64,000 nucleotides of DNA from Chinchilla lanigera (Eukaryota > Chordata > Mammalia > Rodentia > Chinchillidae), in assembly GCF_000276665.1 (NCBI RefSeq), contig NW_004955429.1:7954041-8018040 (forward strand). The letters are read 5' to 3'. Each line of letters begins with the position of its first letter. The stretch's first letter is position 1. The translations under genes and the position numbers were made by a program. The notes below the pieces were generated by a model. That model searched no databases and was not told where the DNA came from. It saw only the letters and a program-made list of their open reading frames with translations. Shown piece by piece: positions 12,360 through 21,972 of this stretch.

Positions 12360-12515
12360 CTTCTGATATCTCTGCTATGCCTCTCTTCCGTACCACTTGT
12401 GCTTTGGAGCCAGCCAACCTTTGACTGTAACCATGTGCCAAAATAAACCTTTCCTCTTTATGGTGTTGGCATTAGGTATTTTGTTCCACTGGCAAGAAAG
12501 TGCCTTAGATATACT
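12360..12515 (+). mobile_element. MaLR provirus: 5' LTR (3' part only)
   Basis: Ends like a MaLR LTR: 'ttggagccagccaacc', 'aaccatgtgccaaaataaacctttcc', 'ggtattttgttccactggcaag'. It matches the LTR at 13830-14155 block by block. The 5' portion of the LTR is missing or too diverged to place. Directly followed by MaLR internal sequence. Confidence 0.75.
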
Positions 12516-13829
12516 GATACCAGAGAAGTGGGGTCATTTCTGTGACTACCGAACAATGTGGGAGAGTCTGAAAAGACTGGGATGTACCAGATAGAGAAGC
12601 CCTCAAATGCTGAAACCTGAACTTGATGAGAGATTCTGATCCAAACTCAGGAGACCTGAATGCTGATAAAAATGCAAAAAGATAAAGGCCAGAGATAGGT
12701 GGTTTTTGTTGGGGATAAGGCTCCATGGAAAGTGAGACTCAAGACCATATAGGTTACACTCTGGCAGAAAATTTGTCTACATTTTGCTTGTGCTTTGAGA
12801 TTGTGCTGGAGACTGAGATTAAGGCTGGACTAATTAATGGTGAACTTATTAACTTGCTGGAGGAAATTTCAAGGCAGTCCAATGTTCAGGTTGTGGCATG
12901 GGTACTACTGGTAGTTTTAAGCCAAGTTTATACTGAGAAACAAAATCAAAAGCCTATTTAAAAAGCTTTCCATTTTACCAGAAAATAAACAACTGTAAAG
13001 TTGGAGCAGAGAAGGACACGGCTGCTGAAAATATTAGCACCTCAAGGTTGGGGATGTATATCAGTGCTACAGCACCTGCCTGGCAAACATGAGGACCTGA
13101 GTTCCTGGTACACCCCAAAAGTCACCTAAAAGAAGCCAAATACTTTGCATCCAAACAATAGGAAGAATGGCTTAAGAGCACCTCAGAAATCAGCAAGACC
13201 ATACCCTTCACAAGCTTGAAGATGTAAAAGTAGAAGACTTTGTTCTGATAAGTGAACTCCAGGCCACCTTTCCAGAGAAAGGTCTCCTAAAGATCTGGTT
13301 TCCTAGGATTTGGTTCACAGTGTTCACGCAGTCAGAGTCCTCTGCAGCCATGGTCCGTGGGTCCTGGTTTCTGCTCAATCTGGTGGTAGACATTAGTGGC
13401 ATCCATTTGGTGCTGGTTTTATAGGTATGTAGAATGTACAATTTGTGGGCTCATGGGCACTTCTATCTAGATTTCATAAGAAGGCCTGGAACACCAGGCA
13501 GTGTGCCCCTGAAAGGGCAGTGTGTGAATCTGTGAAAGTAAAACTCAAAAGGCAGTGGAAACCCCAGGAAGGTGGAGAAGCCAGGGACATGGAATGTCTG
13601 CTGAGGAAACCAAAGGAGTGGGCACAGCCACCCTGAGAGAGACTGTGAGTGTCGCCAACAACACCAGAGAGGCAGAGTTTGCTTTGAGTCTTAGAGGAGA
13701 TTTTAGACTTGGACTTTTGATCAGTGCTGGAACCGTTAAAACTTTGGCAACTTAGAGATGAACTAAATGCATTTTGCATAAATAGATGTGTGTGAGTCTT
13801 TGAGGGTCCATTGCAAGGTCAAGACCCCC
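12516..13829 (+). mobile_element. MaLR internal region (non-coding, degenerate)
   Basis: Begins with the typical MaLR leader 'atactgataccagagaagtggggt' and 'aatgtgggagagtctg', just after the LTR. The rest is diverged and reads like MaLR-int sequence, which is not known to encode complete retroviral proteins. Only small random ORFs remain (at most about 100 codons). It holds an ID SINE at 13043-13176. Being flanked by two related LTRs in one orientation, it is a provirus remnant rather than a solo LTR. Confidence 0.65.
13043..13176 (+). mobile_element. ID SINE, older copy
   Basis: ID body 'ggttggggatgtatatcagtgctacagcacctgcctggcaaacatgagg' style sequence with a degraded A-box and a B-box-like 'ctgagttcctgg', followed by a non-homogeneous A-rich tail. 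A 9-bp duplication, agcacctca, at 13036-13044 and 13177-13185 may be its target-site duplication. It inserted into the MaLR internal region, so it is younger than the provirus. Confidence 0.7.
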
Positions 13830-14155
13830 AAAGGGAGTCAAGAATGACTCCCAAAGGCCTCATGTACTCATAGGTGTGCTTTGTGGAAGGTGACTGCATC
13901 TGGGGATGCTATATTCACTAGCTGGATCATCCATTGGTGGAGGGTATATCTGCCTCCCTGGCCCCTCTTTTCTCTGCTTCCTGGCTACCATGACATGAAC
14001 AGATTTCCTCTCCAGTATGCCCCTCCGCCATGTTGCTTCTGCCTTGGATCCAGCCGGACCATTTACTAACCATGAGCCAAATATAAACCTCTCCTCCTTA
14101 ATTTGGGAGTGTCAGGTATTTTGGCTCAGTGAAGAGAAAGTGTCTCACATAAACA
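13830..14155 (+). mobile_element. MaLR provirus: 3' LTR
   Basis: MaLR LTR in sense orientation. It has 'ggctaccatgacatgaacag', 'cttctgccttggatccagcc', 'accatgagccaaatataaacctctcc' and the terminal 'gtcaggtattttggctcagtgaagagaaagt'. It resembles the partial LTR at 12360-12515 and completes an LTR-internal-LTR structure. Confidence 0.8.
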
Positions 14156-14597
14156 GCTATTAAGTCATAAAGAGAGAAGCAGGAAGCCACATTATTTCTG
14201 GTGTCTCCTTTGTACCAGAATACCAGGAAAGGTGTAGTTATTGCATTCTTTGGAAATTATTATCTTCAAAATCTGTTGGCAGTAAATGGAGCTCATCAAA
14301 ATTAGAACAGATTATCCAGCTAGTAACTGAAAAGTTCTCTTTAGTTCTTTTGGCAAGTAAGTATGTGCTTAATTTCAATTGGAAGCTGGAGCCCACAGAA
14401 GTTCATGTTATATAAACTTGCCAACTAATGCCATCTGCGAATGTAGGATGGCAAGCCACACCCTTGTTTAGGGGCTTCCTTTACAGAAGAAAAGGATACA
14501 GTTAAACCAAAGCTTTATTCCTTCTATTTGTTTGAGAGTTCTTTGCATTTGGGGGATCTAGTCTTAGTCTACTTAGGCTGTGGTATCACTTTGGGAA
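14156..14597. other. Unique non-coding sequence
   Basis: No recognisable element between the MaLR and the L1-related sequence. Confidence 0.45.
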
Positions 14598-14700
14598 ATT
14601 TTTATGCCTGCATCTCATACCCTGAGCAAGTACTTTAAAGATAACAACATGTAATGTATTAACTATTCTGCTACTATTTTGTTATGAGATTTTGTTTTAC
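14598..14700 (+). mobile_element. L1 3' UTR module remnant
   Basis: The segment (tatgcctgcatctcatacc ... aagataacaacatgtaatg ... attttgttatgagattttg) aligns by eye with the L1 3' UTR modules at 18806-18900, 18962-19060 and 53540-53650. Yet it lies upstream of, and abuts, the ORF2 part of the large L1. It may be the tail of an older L1 of the same family, or the product of a rearranged insertion. Confidence 0.6.
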
Positions 14701-15848
14701 CAAAATTCAACAATATGCTGTATACAAGAAACTTATTTAACTCAAAAGGAAATTCATAAAATGAAAGTCAAAGGACAGAAAACAATATTCCATGCAACAG
14801 GAACCCAGAAAATATTGGGGTAGCTATTCTGTTTGCAGACATTGTAAACTTCAAACCAAGAATGATCAAAAGATATTAAGAAGGTCACTACATAGTTGTT
14901 AGGGGAAAATTGCAAGAGGAGGAGATAACAAGCATAAATATCTATGCACCAAATACAGGAGCAATGAACTATATAAGACAAATTTTAACCAACATGAAAA
15001 ATCAAATAAGCAGTAATGCAATCATAACAGGGGATTTAACACCCTATTGTCACAAAGAGATAGATCAACTTGACAAAAAAATCAGCAAAGAAATAGCAGA
15101 ACTAAATCAAACTTGTGAACAAATGGATTTAATTTTACAGAGTGTTCCACCCAACACCAGGAAACACATTCTCCTCAGCTGCACAGGGGATGTTCTCTAA
15201 AATAGACCATATACTCACCTGTAGAACATAGTTAAGTAAATGCAAAGGAATTGAAATTATCCCATGCATACCATCTGAAAACAGTACAATGAAATTGGAA
15301 ATGATTGACAAAAGAAATCACAAAAACTCCATAAAAACATGGAAATTATATAACATACTCCTGAGCAAACAATGGGTCACAGATGAAATTAAAGAAGAAA
15401 TTAAACAATATTTACAATCAAATGAAAATGCAGATACAACTTACAGGAACCTGTTGGATGCAATGAAAGCATTCCTAAGAGGGAAATTTATAACAGTGAA
15501 TTCCCACATCAGGAAAACAGAATGAGCACAAATAAACAATCTTATGGTGCACCTCAAGGTTCTAGAAAATGAAAAGCAAACCAAGCCCAAAGCCCAAAGA
15601 AGACAGGAAATTATAAAGATCAGAGGAGAAATTAATGCAATGGATACTAAGACAACAATACAAAGAGTTATTGATTTGAAGAGTTGGTTCTTTGAAAGAA
15701 TAAATAAAATTGATAAGCCCCTAGCCAACCTTATCAAAAAGGTATGAAAAAAATTCAAATTCATGCAATAAGAAATGAAAAGGATGAATTCACTACAGAT
15801 CCTGTATAAATTTAGAAGATCATCAATACCTACATAGAAAATCTTTAC

Positions 15849-15938
15849 TCTCCCATCCAAGTACTAACCAGGCCCGACCCTGCTTAGCCTCTGAGATCAG
15901 ATGAGAGCGGGCATGTTCAGGGTGGTATGGCCGTAGAC
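15849..15938 (-). pseudogene. 5S rRNA retropseudogene, 3'-truncated, tailless
   Basis: The reverse complement begins exactly at the 5S rRNA 5' end (gtctacggccataccaccc) and runs to about nt 90 of the roughly 120-nt RNA (gtacttggatgggaga), then stops. The last 30 nt and any poly-A are absent. About six mismatches to the mammalian 5S sequence, recalled from knowledge, mostly look like CpG decay. A perfect 16-bp duplication, gaaaatctttactctc, lies at 15837-15852 and 15939-15954, proving insertion. The 5S copy and the left duplication overlap by tctc (15849-15852). It interrupts L1 ORF2, so it is younger than that L1. The internal Pol III control region is mutated; function is unlikely. Confidence 0.93.
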
Positions 15939-17134
15939 GAAAATCTTTACTCTCATAGGATGGAAAACAGAGGAAATGGACAGAGTCCTAGGTACATATG
16001 AATCATCAAAGCTAAAACAAGAAGATATAAAAACCCTGAATAACTTAATATCAGCCAACAAAATTGAAAATGTAATAACAAACTTATCAACAAAGAAAAG
16101 CTCAGGTCCTGATGGATACACGGTTGAATTCTAGAAGAACTTTAGAGGAGATTTAATGCCAATTCTTCTCAAATTCCTTAATGAAATAGAAAGTAAAGGA
16201 ATTCTCCCTAACTCATTTCTGGAACAAAGTATTACCCTGATACCAAAGCCAGAGAAAGACCTAACCAAAAAAGAGAACTACAGGCTAATCTCCCTAATGA
16301 ATATAGATGCAAAAATTCTCAAGAAAATACTAGCAAACAGAATGCAGAAGATCATTAAGAGGATTATACATCATGATCAATTCGTCCCAGGGATGTAGGG
16401 ATGGTTCAACATATGCAAATCAATTAATATAATACACTGTATCAATAGAGCCAAAGACAAAAATCACTGATCATCTCATTAAGTGCAGAAAACGTTTTTG
16501 ATAAAGTCCAACACTCATTCATGATAAAAACCCTACAAAAAATAGGAACAAATGGTCTTTACCAACCAACAGCTAACATCATACTAAATGAACAAAAACT
16601 GAAAGCTTTCACTTTAAAATCAGGGACAAGACGAGAATGTCCACTGTCACCACTCCTATTCAATATATTTCTGGAAGTATTAGCCAGAGCAATTGCACAA
16701 GAGAGAAAAACAAAAGGAATAAGGATAGGAAAGTAAGAAGTAAAATTATCATTATTTGCAGGTGACATGTTACTCTATATGGAAGGTCCCAAAATCTTTA
16801 CCAAAGGCTTACAGATTTAATAACCAAGTTCAGTAGCGTAGCTGGATATGAAGTCAACACTCAAAAATCAGTAGCATTCCTGTACATAAACAACAGACAC
16901 ACTGAGAGAGAAATTAGTGAAACCACACTTTTCATAATAGCATACCAAAAAATGAAATAGTTAGGAATCAATCTAATGAAGGAAATAAAAGATCTATACA
17001 GTGAAAATTACAGTACTCTGAAAAAAGAGATCAAAGAGGACTTCAGGAAATGGAAAGATATTCCTTGCTCATGGACAGTAAGAACCAACACTGTGAAAAT
17101 AGCCATACTCCCAAAATTGTTCTACAGATTTAAA

Positions 17135-17218
17135 CTTTTTTTTTGGTACTAAGAATCAAACTCTAAACCTTATTCTTGCCAGGCAGCTGCTCATGCCACT
17201 GAGCTATATCCCTGGCCT
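17135..17218 (-). mobile_element. ID SINE, antisense, inserted in L1
   Basis: Poly-T, then a reverse-complement ID body (ggtactaagaatcaaactct ... cttgccaggcagctgc ... cactgagctatatccctggcc). It splits L1 ORF2 sequence that continues on both sides. A short imperfect duplication (tacagatt / tacagata) flanks it. More diverged than the other ID copies. Confidence 0.85.
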
Positions 17219-18805
17219 GTACAGATACAAAGCAATTCAAATTAAAAAACCATTAGTTTACCTCACAGATCTAGAAAAAATATTTTTAAAATTTTAAAAA
17301 TATTTTTAAAAATTCATCTGAACCAGAGTAGGAAAAGCAATCCTGGCAACAAAGAAAAGGCAGGAGGCATCACAATCCCTGACTTGAAATTATACTACAA
17401 AGCTACTGTGATAAAATCAGCATGGTATTGACAAAAAAACAGATGTGAAGATCAATGGAACAGATTAGAAGATGCAGACACAACTACAAACACACTCAGC
17501 TACGTTATCTTTGATAAAAGGGCCAAGCAAAATTCACTGGAAGAAAGATAGCCTCTTTAATAAATGGTTCTGGAAAAAGTGGCTTTCCACTTGCTGAAGA
17601 CTAAAACTAGACCCATGTCTATCACCATGCACTAAACTAAAGTCAAAATGGATCAAAGGTCTAAAGATTAAAGCAGAAACACTAAATCTACTGGGAAAGA
17701 AAGTAGGTAGAAATCTTAAAAACATAGGGGTAGGCAGAGAGTTCATGAACAAAAACCAAACTGCATGGGAAATACTTCAAAGAATCAACAACTTGGATCT
17801 CATCTTATTGAAATGTTTTTGCACATCAAAAGAAATCACCAACAGAGTAAAAAGAAAACCCATGAATTGGAAAGAAATTTTAGTTGTCACTCAGACAAAG
17901 GACTTTTATCTAGAAAGCATAAATAATATAAAAAATCAGGCCCCCAAAATTCAAAAACCCATTCCAAAAATGGGCATCTGAGATGAATACACACTTCTCA
18001 GGTGAAGAAGTACAAATGACAAATAAATATATGAAAAACTGTTCAACATCATTGGTCATTTGAGAAATGCCAATTAACACTGAGATTCCTCTGCACAAGA
18101 AAAAGAATGGCTACCATCGAGAAATCAAACAATAAAAAATGGTGGTGCAGCTGTGGGGAAAAAACAACAATTTTCCACTGCTGGTGGGAGTGTAGACTGG
18201 TGAAACCACTGTGGAAATCAGTGTGGAGATTCCTCAAAACAGTAGGGAATTAGAGGTCCCACTTAACTCAGATATTCCCCTTCTGGGTATTTTCCCAAAA
18301 GAATTTAAACATCATACTACAGAGATATATCTGCACCTATGTTTATAGCAGCACAATTTGTCGTAGCAAAATCTTGGAAACAACCCAAATGTCCATCAAC
18401 TGAGGAATGGATAAAACGGATGTAGTATTTTTTATACAATGAAGTATTACTCAGGTATAAAAAAAGATAAACTTGAGGCAGTTACAGGTAAATGGATGCA
18501 GCTAAAGAGCACACTCTTAAGTGAAATAAATCAGACCCACATGTGTAAACATCATATTGTCTCCCTAATGTAGTTCATGAAAGAGTAAATAAAACCCAAA
18601 AGGTACAATACATATTGTGAAAGGGAAAGAAATTGCTCAAAGGGAAGGCACAACTGAGATGGGGGAAAGGAGAAAAAGGCAGAAAAAAGGAAAGGAAATA
18701 TATATAGGTATATAGAAGGATAGTTGGGATAATTGTACTGCTGATGTCTATTGGTTTATTGAAAGGAACGGTTAAGGCTTAAATTTTTTTTTTTTGACTA
18801 ATATT

Positions 18806-19060
18806 GCATGCTTATATCTGGTAACCTGAACAACTAATTTGAAGAGAACAACATGCAATATAACAACCGTTGGTGAATTTCTAACATCTTGTTTAATGAA
18901 GCTGTGTATCATTTCTAATGTTTTTTAAACTATTTTTATTCTATTTAATGGTATGAATCTTGCATTCTTACATCTGGTAACCCAAACAACATTGAAGATA
19001 ACAATGTGTAATGTAACAACCACTGTTAATTCCTATCATTTTGTTTTGAAATCTGGTATC
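18806..19060 (+). repeat. Duplicated L1 3' UTR segment (~156-bp period)
   Basis: Two copies of a block starting gcatgcttatatctggtaac (18806) and gcattcttacatctggtaac (18962). Each is followed by an 'aacaac...gaagataacaa..tgcaatataacaacc' core. This is internal to the L1 3' UTR and diverged enough to be old. Confidence 0.75.
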
Positions 19061-19169
19061 ATTTTTATTGTTTGTGTGCTGCTTTGTTTTTGTCTATGTT
19101 GTGGTTATTTTGTTATTGGTTTTTTTTTTTTTTACTCTCTTTAAAATAAGAAAAAACTAAAAAAAAATT

Positions 19170-19512
19170 ACTATAGACTGAGTGACTTTAAGAAGAGAAA
19201 ATTTTTTTCTCATAGTTCTAGAGGCTGGAATCTGGGATTAGGGTACCAGCATGGCCTGGTTCTGGTGAGGGCTCTCCTCCTGGTTTGCAGATGACTGTCT
19301 TGCTTTGTCTTCACATGGCAGAGGCAGAAAGCTCCCCAGAGTTTCATCTCACAAGTGCAGTAATCTTATTATGGGAGAGCCCAGTTCATGACCTGATTTA
19401 ACCCTATTTATCCTCAAAGTCCCTGTCTCTAAATACCCTCCCAGTGGGGATTATGGCATTGACATATGAATTGGAGGTTTGGGGCACTAGTCAGTCTACA
19501 TCAGTGCTCCTG
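19170..19512 (-). mobile_element. ERVL-MaLR solo LTR, antisense
   Basis: Reverse-complement MaLR LTR: 'actgagtgactttaagaag', 'tttttctcatagttctagaggctgg', 'ggttctggtgagggctctcctcctggtttgcagatg', 'cttcacatggcagaggcag', 'cccagttcatgacctgattt', and the end 'gacatatgaattggaggtttgggg'. Directly adjoins the tail of the L1. Non-coding. Confidence 0.85.
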
Positions 19513-20036
19513 AAGAGAGAACAATTATTTCTAGGAATTTCCAATCGTGTTAGAAGAGTTCTGGAAACTGGATTTGTTTGGTATAAATACTTTGATCGAA
19601 TTGTTTTCTTTGAGATTTGTAAATGTCCCTTCCTTCTTTTCTCTAGTCTGTTCCCAGATCTATCCTCTCTGTAGTTTGCCAGCATTTCAATTGGACTGAA
19701 ATTATGCATTTGCTTGGAATGCACTGTGAGGTTGTGGTTATGTCCTTTCATGCTTTGCACTTAACCAAGGATAAAGGTTTATAGTTTTCTATCAAGAGGT
19801 AGTTTTTTTTTTTTTAAGAAAAATGTATTTTCATGCACTGAATATATTCTAAAGTTGCATCTTCAAGAACTCTAAAGTGTTGATATATGTCTTCAGTAAC
19901 ATTCAAAAGTATTCTGCAGTTGAAAAACATGTTTATAGTATTGTATTTCACTTATTTTTGTTTGTGGAGCTTTGATCTTGCTTTATTACTACTTTTTTCT
20001 TATTGACTGCAGTCACCTACAATAAGAACTTGAGAC
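19513..20036. other. Unique non-coding sequence
   Basis: No recognised element before the pyrimidine array. Confidence 0.5.
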
Positions 20037-20310
20037 TCCTTTCCTTTCCTTTCCTTTCCTTTCCTTTCCTTTCCTTTCCTTTCCTTTCCTTTCCTTTCCT
20101 TTCCTTTCCTTTCCTTTCCTTTCCTTTCCTTNNNNNNNNNNNNNNNNNNNNNNNNNNNNNNNNNNNNNNNNNNNNNNNNNNNNNNNNNNNNNNNNNNNNN
20201 NNNNNNNNNNNNNNNNNNNNNNNNNNNNNNNTCCTTTCCTTTCCTTTCCTTTCCTTTCCTTTCCTTTCCTTTCCTTTCCTTTCCTTTCCTTTCCTTTCCT
20301 TTCCTTTCCC
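20037..20310. repeat. (TTTCC)n pentanucleotide array, interrupted by gap
   Basis: Near-perfect 5-bp repeat on both sides of a 100-N placeholder. About 19 units lie to the left and about 16 to the right, so the true array is longer than shown. It degrades into TTTTCC-type runs to about 20345. It makes long fake ORFs on both strands. Confidence 0.96.
20132..20231. other. Assembly gap, 100 N
   Basis: Placeholder gap inside the pentanucleotide array. Probably a collapsed repeat rather than unique sequence. Confidence 0.98.
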
Positions 20311-20929
20311 TTCCTCTTATTCTTTCCTTTTCCTTTTCCTTTTCTTCTTCTGTTTTTTTGGAAAATTTGAGCTTCCATTTGATAATCACTGTAGTTTTTC
20401 TACCAGCCTCTTTCCTAGGGATTTATGATTTCTAAATTTTGGTAATTTGGTGATCATAAAAATCATTAGGACACTCAACTTCTCAATTATTTCAGAGCTT
20501 TAAAACTTTGAAGTATGACTGAAACCTATAGAGTACTTGCCTCAGATTGGTAGGGCTCACTGAAGTTTTATGACTATACATCCATTGAACACCACCCATG
20601 TGCTAGGAAATGTGATTCTTGGAGACAGGCACTAAGTAAACCCATATGTAATTATGTTTATCCATAGATAAAAATAAAGCAAGGTATGGAGAGAGAAAGT
20701 TCTGCAGTGATATTTGCTCAGAATCCCGAGTGAAACAGAGAGAGGTAGCATGAGACACTCCAGTAAAGAACATTCAGAGTTCAAGGAGCAGCAAGAGCAA
20801 TTGCTCTAAGGTTGGAATATGCTTAGGCTGTTGGATAAGGTAGCCTAGCAGAGAGTGAGGGAATCAGGGAACAGGAGTGGGGAATATGAAAGCCAAGGGA
20901 TTAAGGGGTCTTAAAGGCACAGGTATGAT
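20311..20929. other. Unique or ancient-repeat sequence
   Basis: 20680-20920 is G/A-rich and resembles an ancient mammalian interspersed repeat in style, but I cannot name it. No coding signal. Confidence 0.35.
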
Positions 20930-21310
20930 TTTGGCTCCAGCCAAACCAGTCTTCTTGCTGTGACCCCAGCCTTGTTCTGAAATCTAGGCCTTTGCCTTGG
21001 GAACCTATCCTGCCAAATTACCAGCTGCTTTGCCCCTTCATTTGTCTGCTCCAACTCTCCCTCCCTTGAGATGCCTTCCACACGTGTCTCCTTGTTGCTT
21101 TCATCTTTGCTTCGTTCTTAAGATTCCTACTGTTGCATTTCTCATTTAGCACTGATGTAGTGCTCACACCCTGCCTTCTCCACCAGCCGCAGCAGCCCCT
21201 GCTGGTATAAGAGAGGTCAGTGATTTGTTGATCTGTTCATTGCTTTCTCACCAGTGCTTGGTAAGTGTGCCCCCCTGCATACACTGAATAAGTGGATGAA
21301 TGAGCGGTAT
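20930..21310 (+). mobile_element. L2 LINE 3' end (probable)
   Basis: Reads like the sense L2 3' portion: 'tgccccttcatttgtctgctcc', 'gagatgccttcc', 'catttagcactgatgtagtgctcacac', 'gttcattgctttctcaccagtgcttgg', and 'gaataagtggatgaatgagc' at the end. Ancient and strongly diverged. L2 has been inactive since early mammals. Confidence 0.55.
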
Positions 21311-21605
21311 AGTTATATGAAAGATAATAGAAAATTGATTCAGTGTATACATAGACATGAGAAAGATGTTAAGGTAAACTAGTTAGAAGCAACTTTTAGA
21401 GACTTGAATTACATAAAAGATATAAGTCAATTGTAAAGGAAAGAGTCTCAAATAACAAAGGAGCATAAATGAACCTGAAACTGTGAAAAGAGGTGTTTCA
21501 TCAGAAAGAACCCTTTGGGCTGGCTACTTCTGAGAGACTAAGTCATGGTGAGCTGGAAAAATAGAAGTCATTGGAGATCTTACGTCTTACAAGGAAGAAC
21601 AGATT

Positions 21606-21745
21606 GGAGCCAGTTGTGGTAGTACACACCTGTAGTCTCAGCTACTTAGGAGACTGAGGCAGGAAGATCACTTAAGTAAACAAGTTTAAGACCAGGTGGG
21701 GGAATGTGAGGCTTTGTCTCAAAAGCAGAACAAAACAAACAACAT
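21606..21745 (+). mobile_element. B1-type (7SL-derived) SINE
   Basis: 7SL-like head 'gccagttgtggtagtacacacctgtagtctcagctacttaggagactgaggcaggaagatcactt', then 'gaggctttgtctcaaaa' and an A-rich tail. There is no clear 29-bp internal duplication, so it looks like an older B1 form. Confidence 0.85.
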
Positions 21746-21871
21746 CTCTCATCAAAAAAGGGAAACATAGATCAGTTAGGTTCAGTGATAAAGAGACGTT
21801 TTGGTTTCCAGAGCAGATTACTTAGAAATAAACACGGTATTTAAAGGGAAATATTGTGGCACCATATTTTG

Positions 21872-21955
21872 TTTTTTTTTCTGGGACTGGGAATCAAACT
21901 CATGACCTTGCACTTGCCAGGCAGGTGCTGTGCCGCTGAGCTAAATCCCCACCCC
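21872..21955 (-). mobile_element. ID SINE, antisense, young
   Basis: Poly-T followed by the reverse-complement ID body, ending 'gctgagctaaatccccacccc'. A perfect 17-bp target-site duplication, tgtggcaccatattttg, lies at 21855-21871 and 21956-21972. Recent L1-mediated insertion. Confidence 0.93.
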
Positions 21956-21972
21956 TGTGGCACCATATTTTG

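Larger units (their letters stand above)
14701..19160 (+). mobile_element. L1 LINE, 5'-truncated, dead ORF2 plus 3' UTR
   Basis: The longest transposon here. It starts inside the ORF2 endonuclease region (blocks such as INIYAPNTGA near 14935 and a HILLS/IDHI-like site near 15170-15210), continues through the linker (KSWFFERINKIDKP near 15685) and the reverse transcriptase ([15 protein letters not shown] near 16235, [18 protein letters not shown] near 16300, [20 protein letters not shown] near 16640), and ends in the 3' UTR and an A-rich tail at about 19145-19170. The frame is broken by stops (for example PGM-stop at 16398) and frameshifts. The catalytic FADD motif reads FAGD at 16755-16766. 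It is interrupted by an antisense 5S rRNA copy and an antisense ID. Its 3' UTR holds a duplicated segment of about 156 bp. Not active. Confidence 0.93.

Noticed and set aside
15441..15860. 139-codon reverse ORF with hydrophobic stretches
   Set aside because: Antisense shadow of L1 ORF2; its N-terminal part also covers the 5S insertion border.
15849..15938. A functional 5S rRNA gene
   Set aside because: Truncated by about 30 nt, mutated in the control region and flanked by a retroposition footprint.
20000..20428. ORFs of 121-141 codons rich in Lys-Gly-Glu or Leu-Ser-Phe-Pro
   Set aside because: Translation of the TTTCC repeat and of N.
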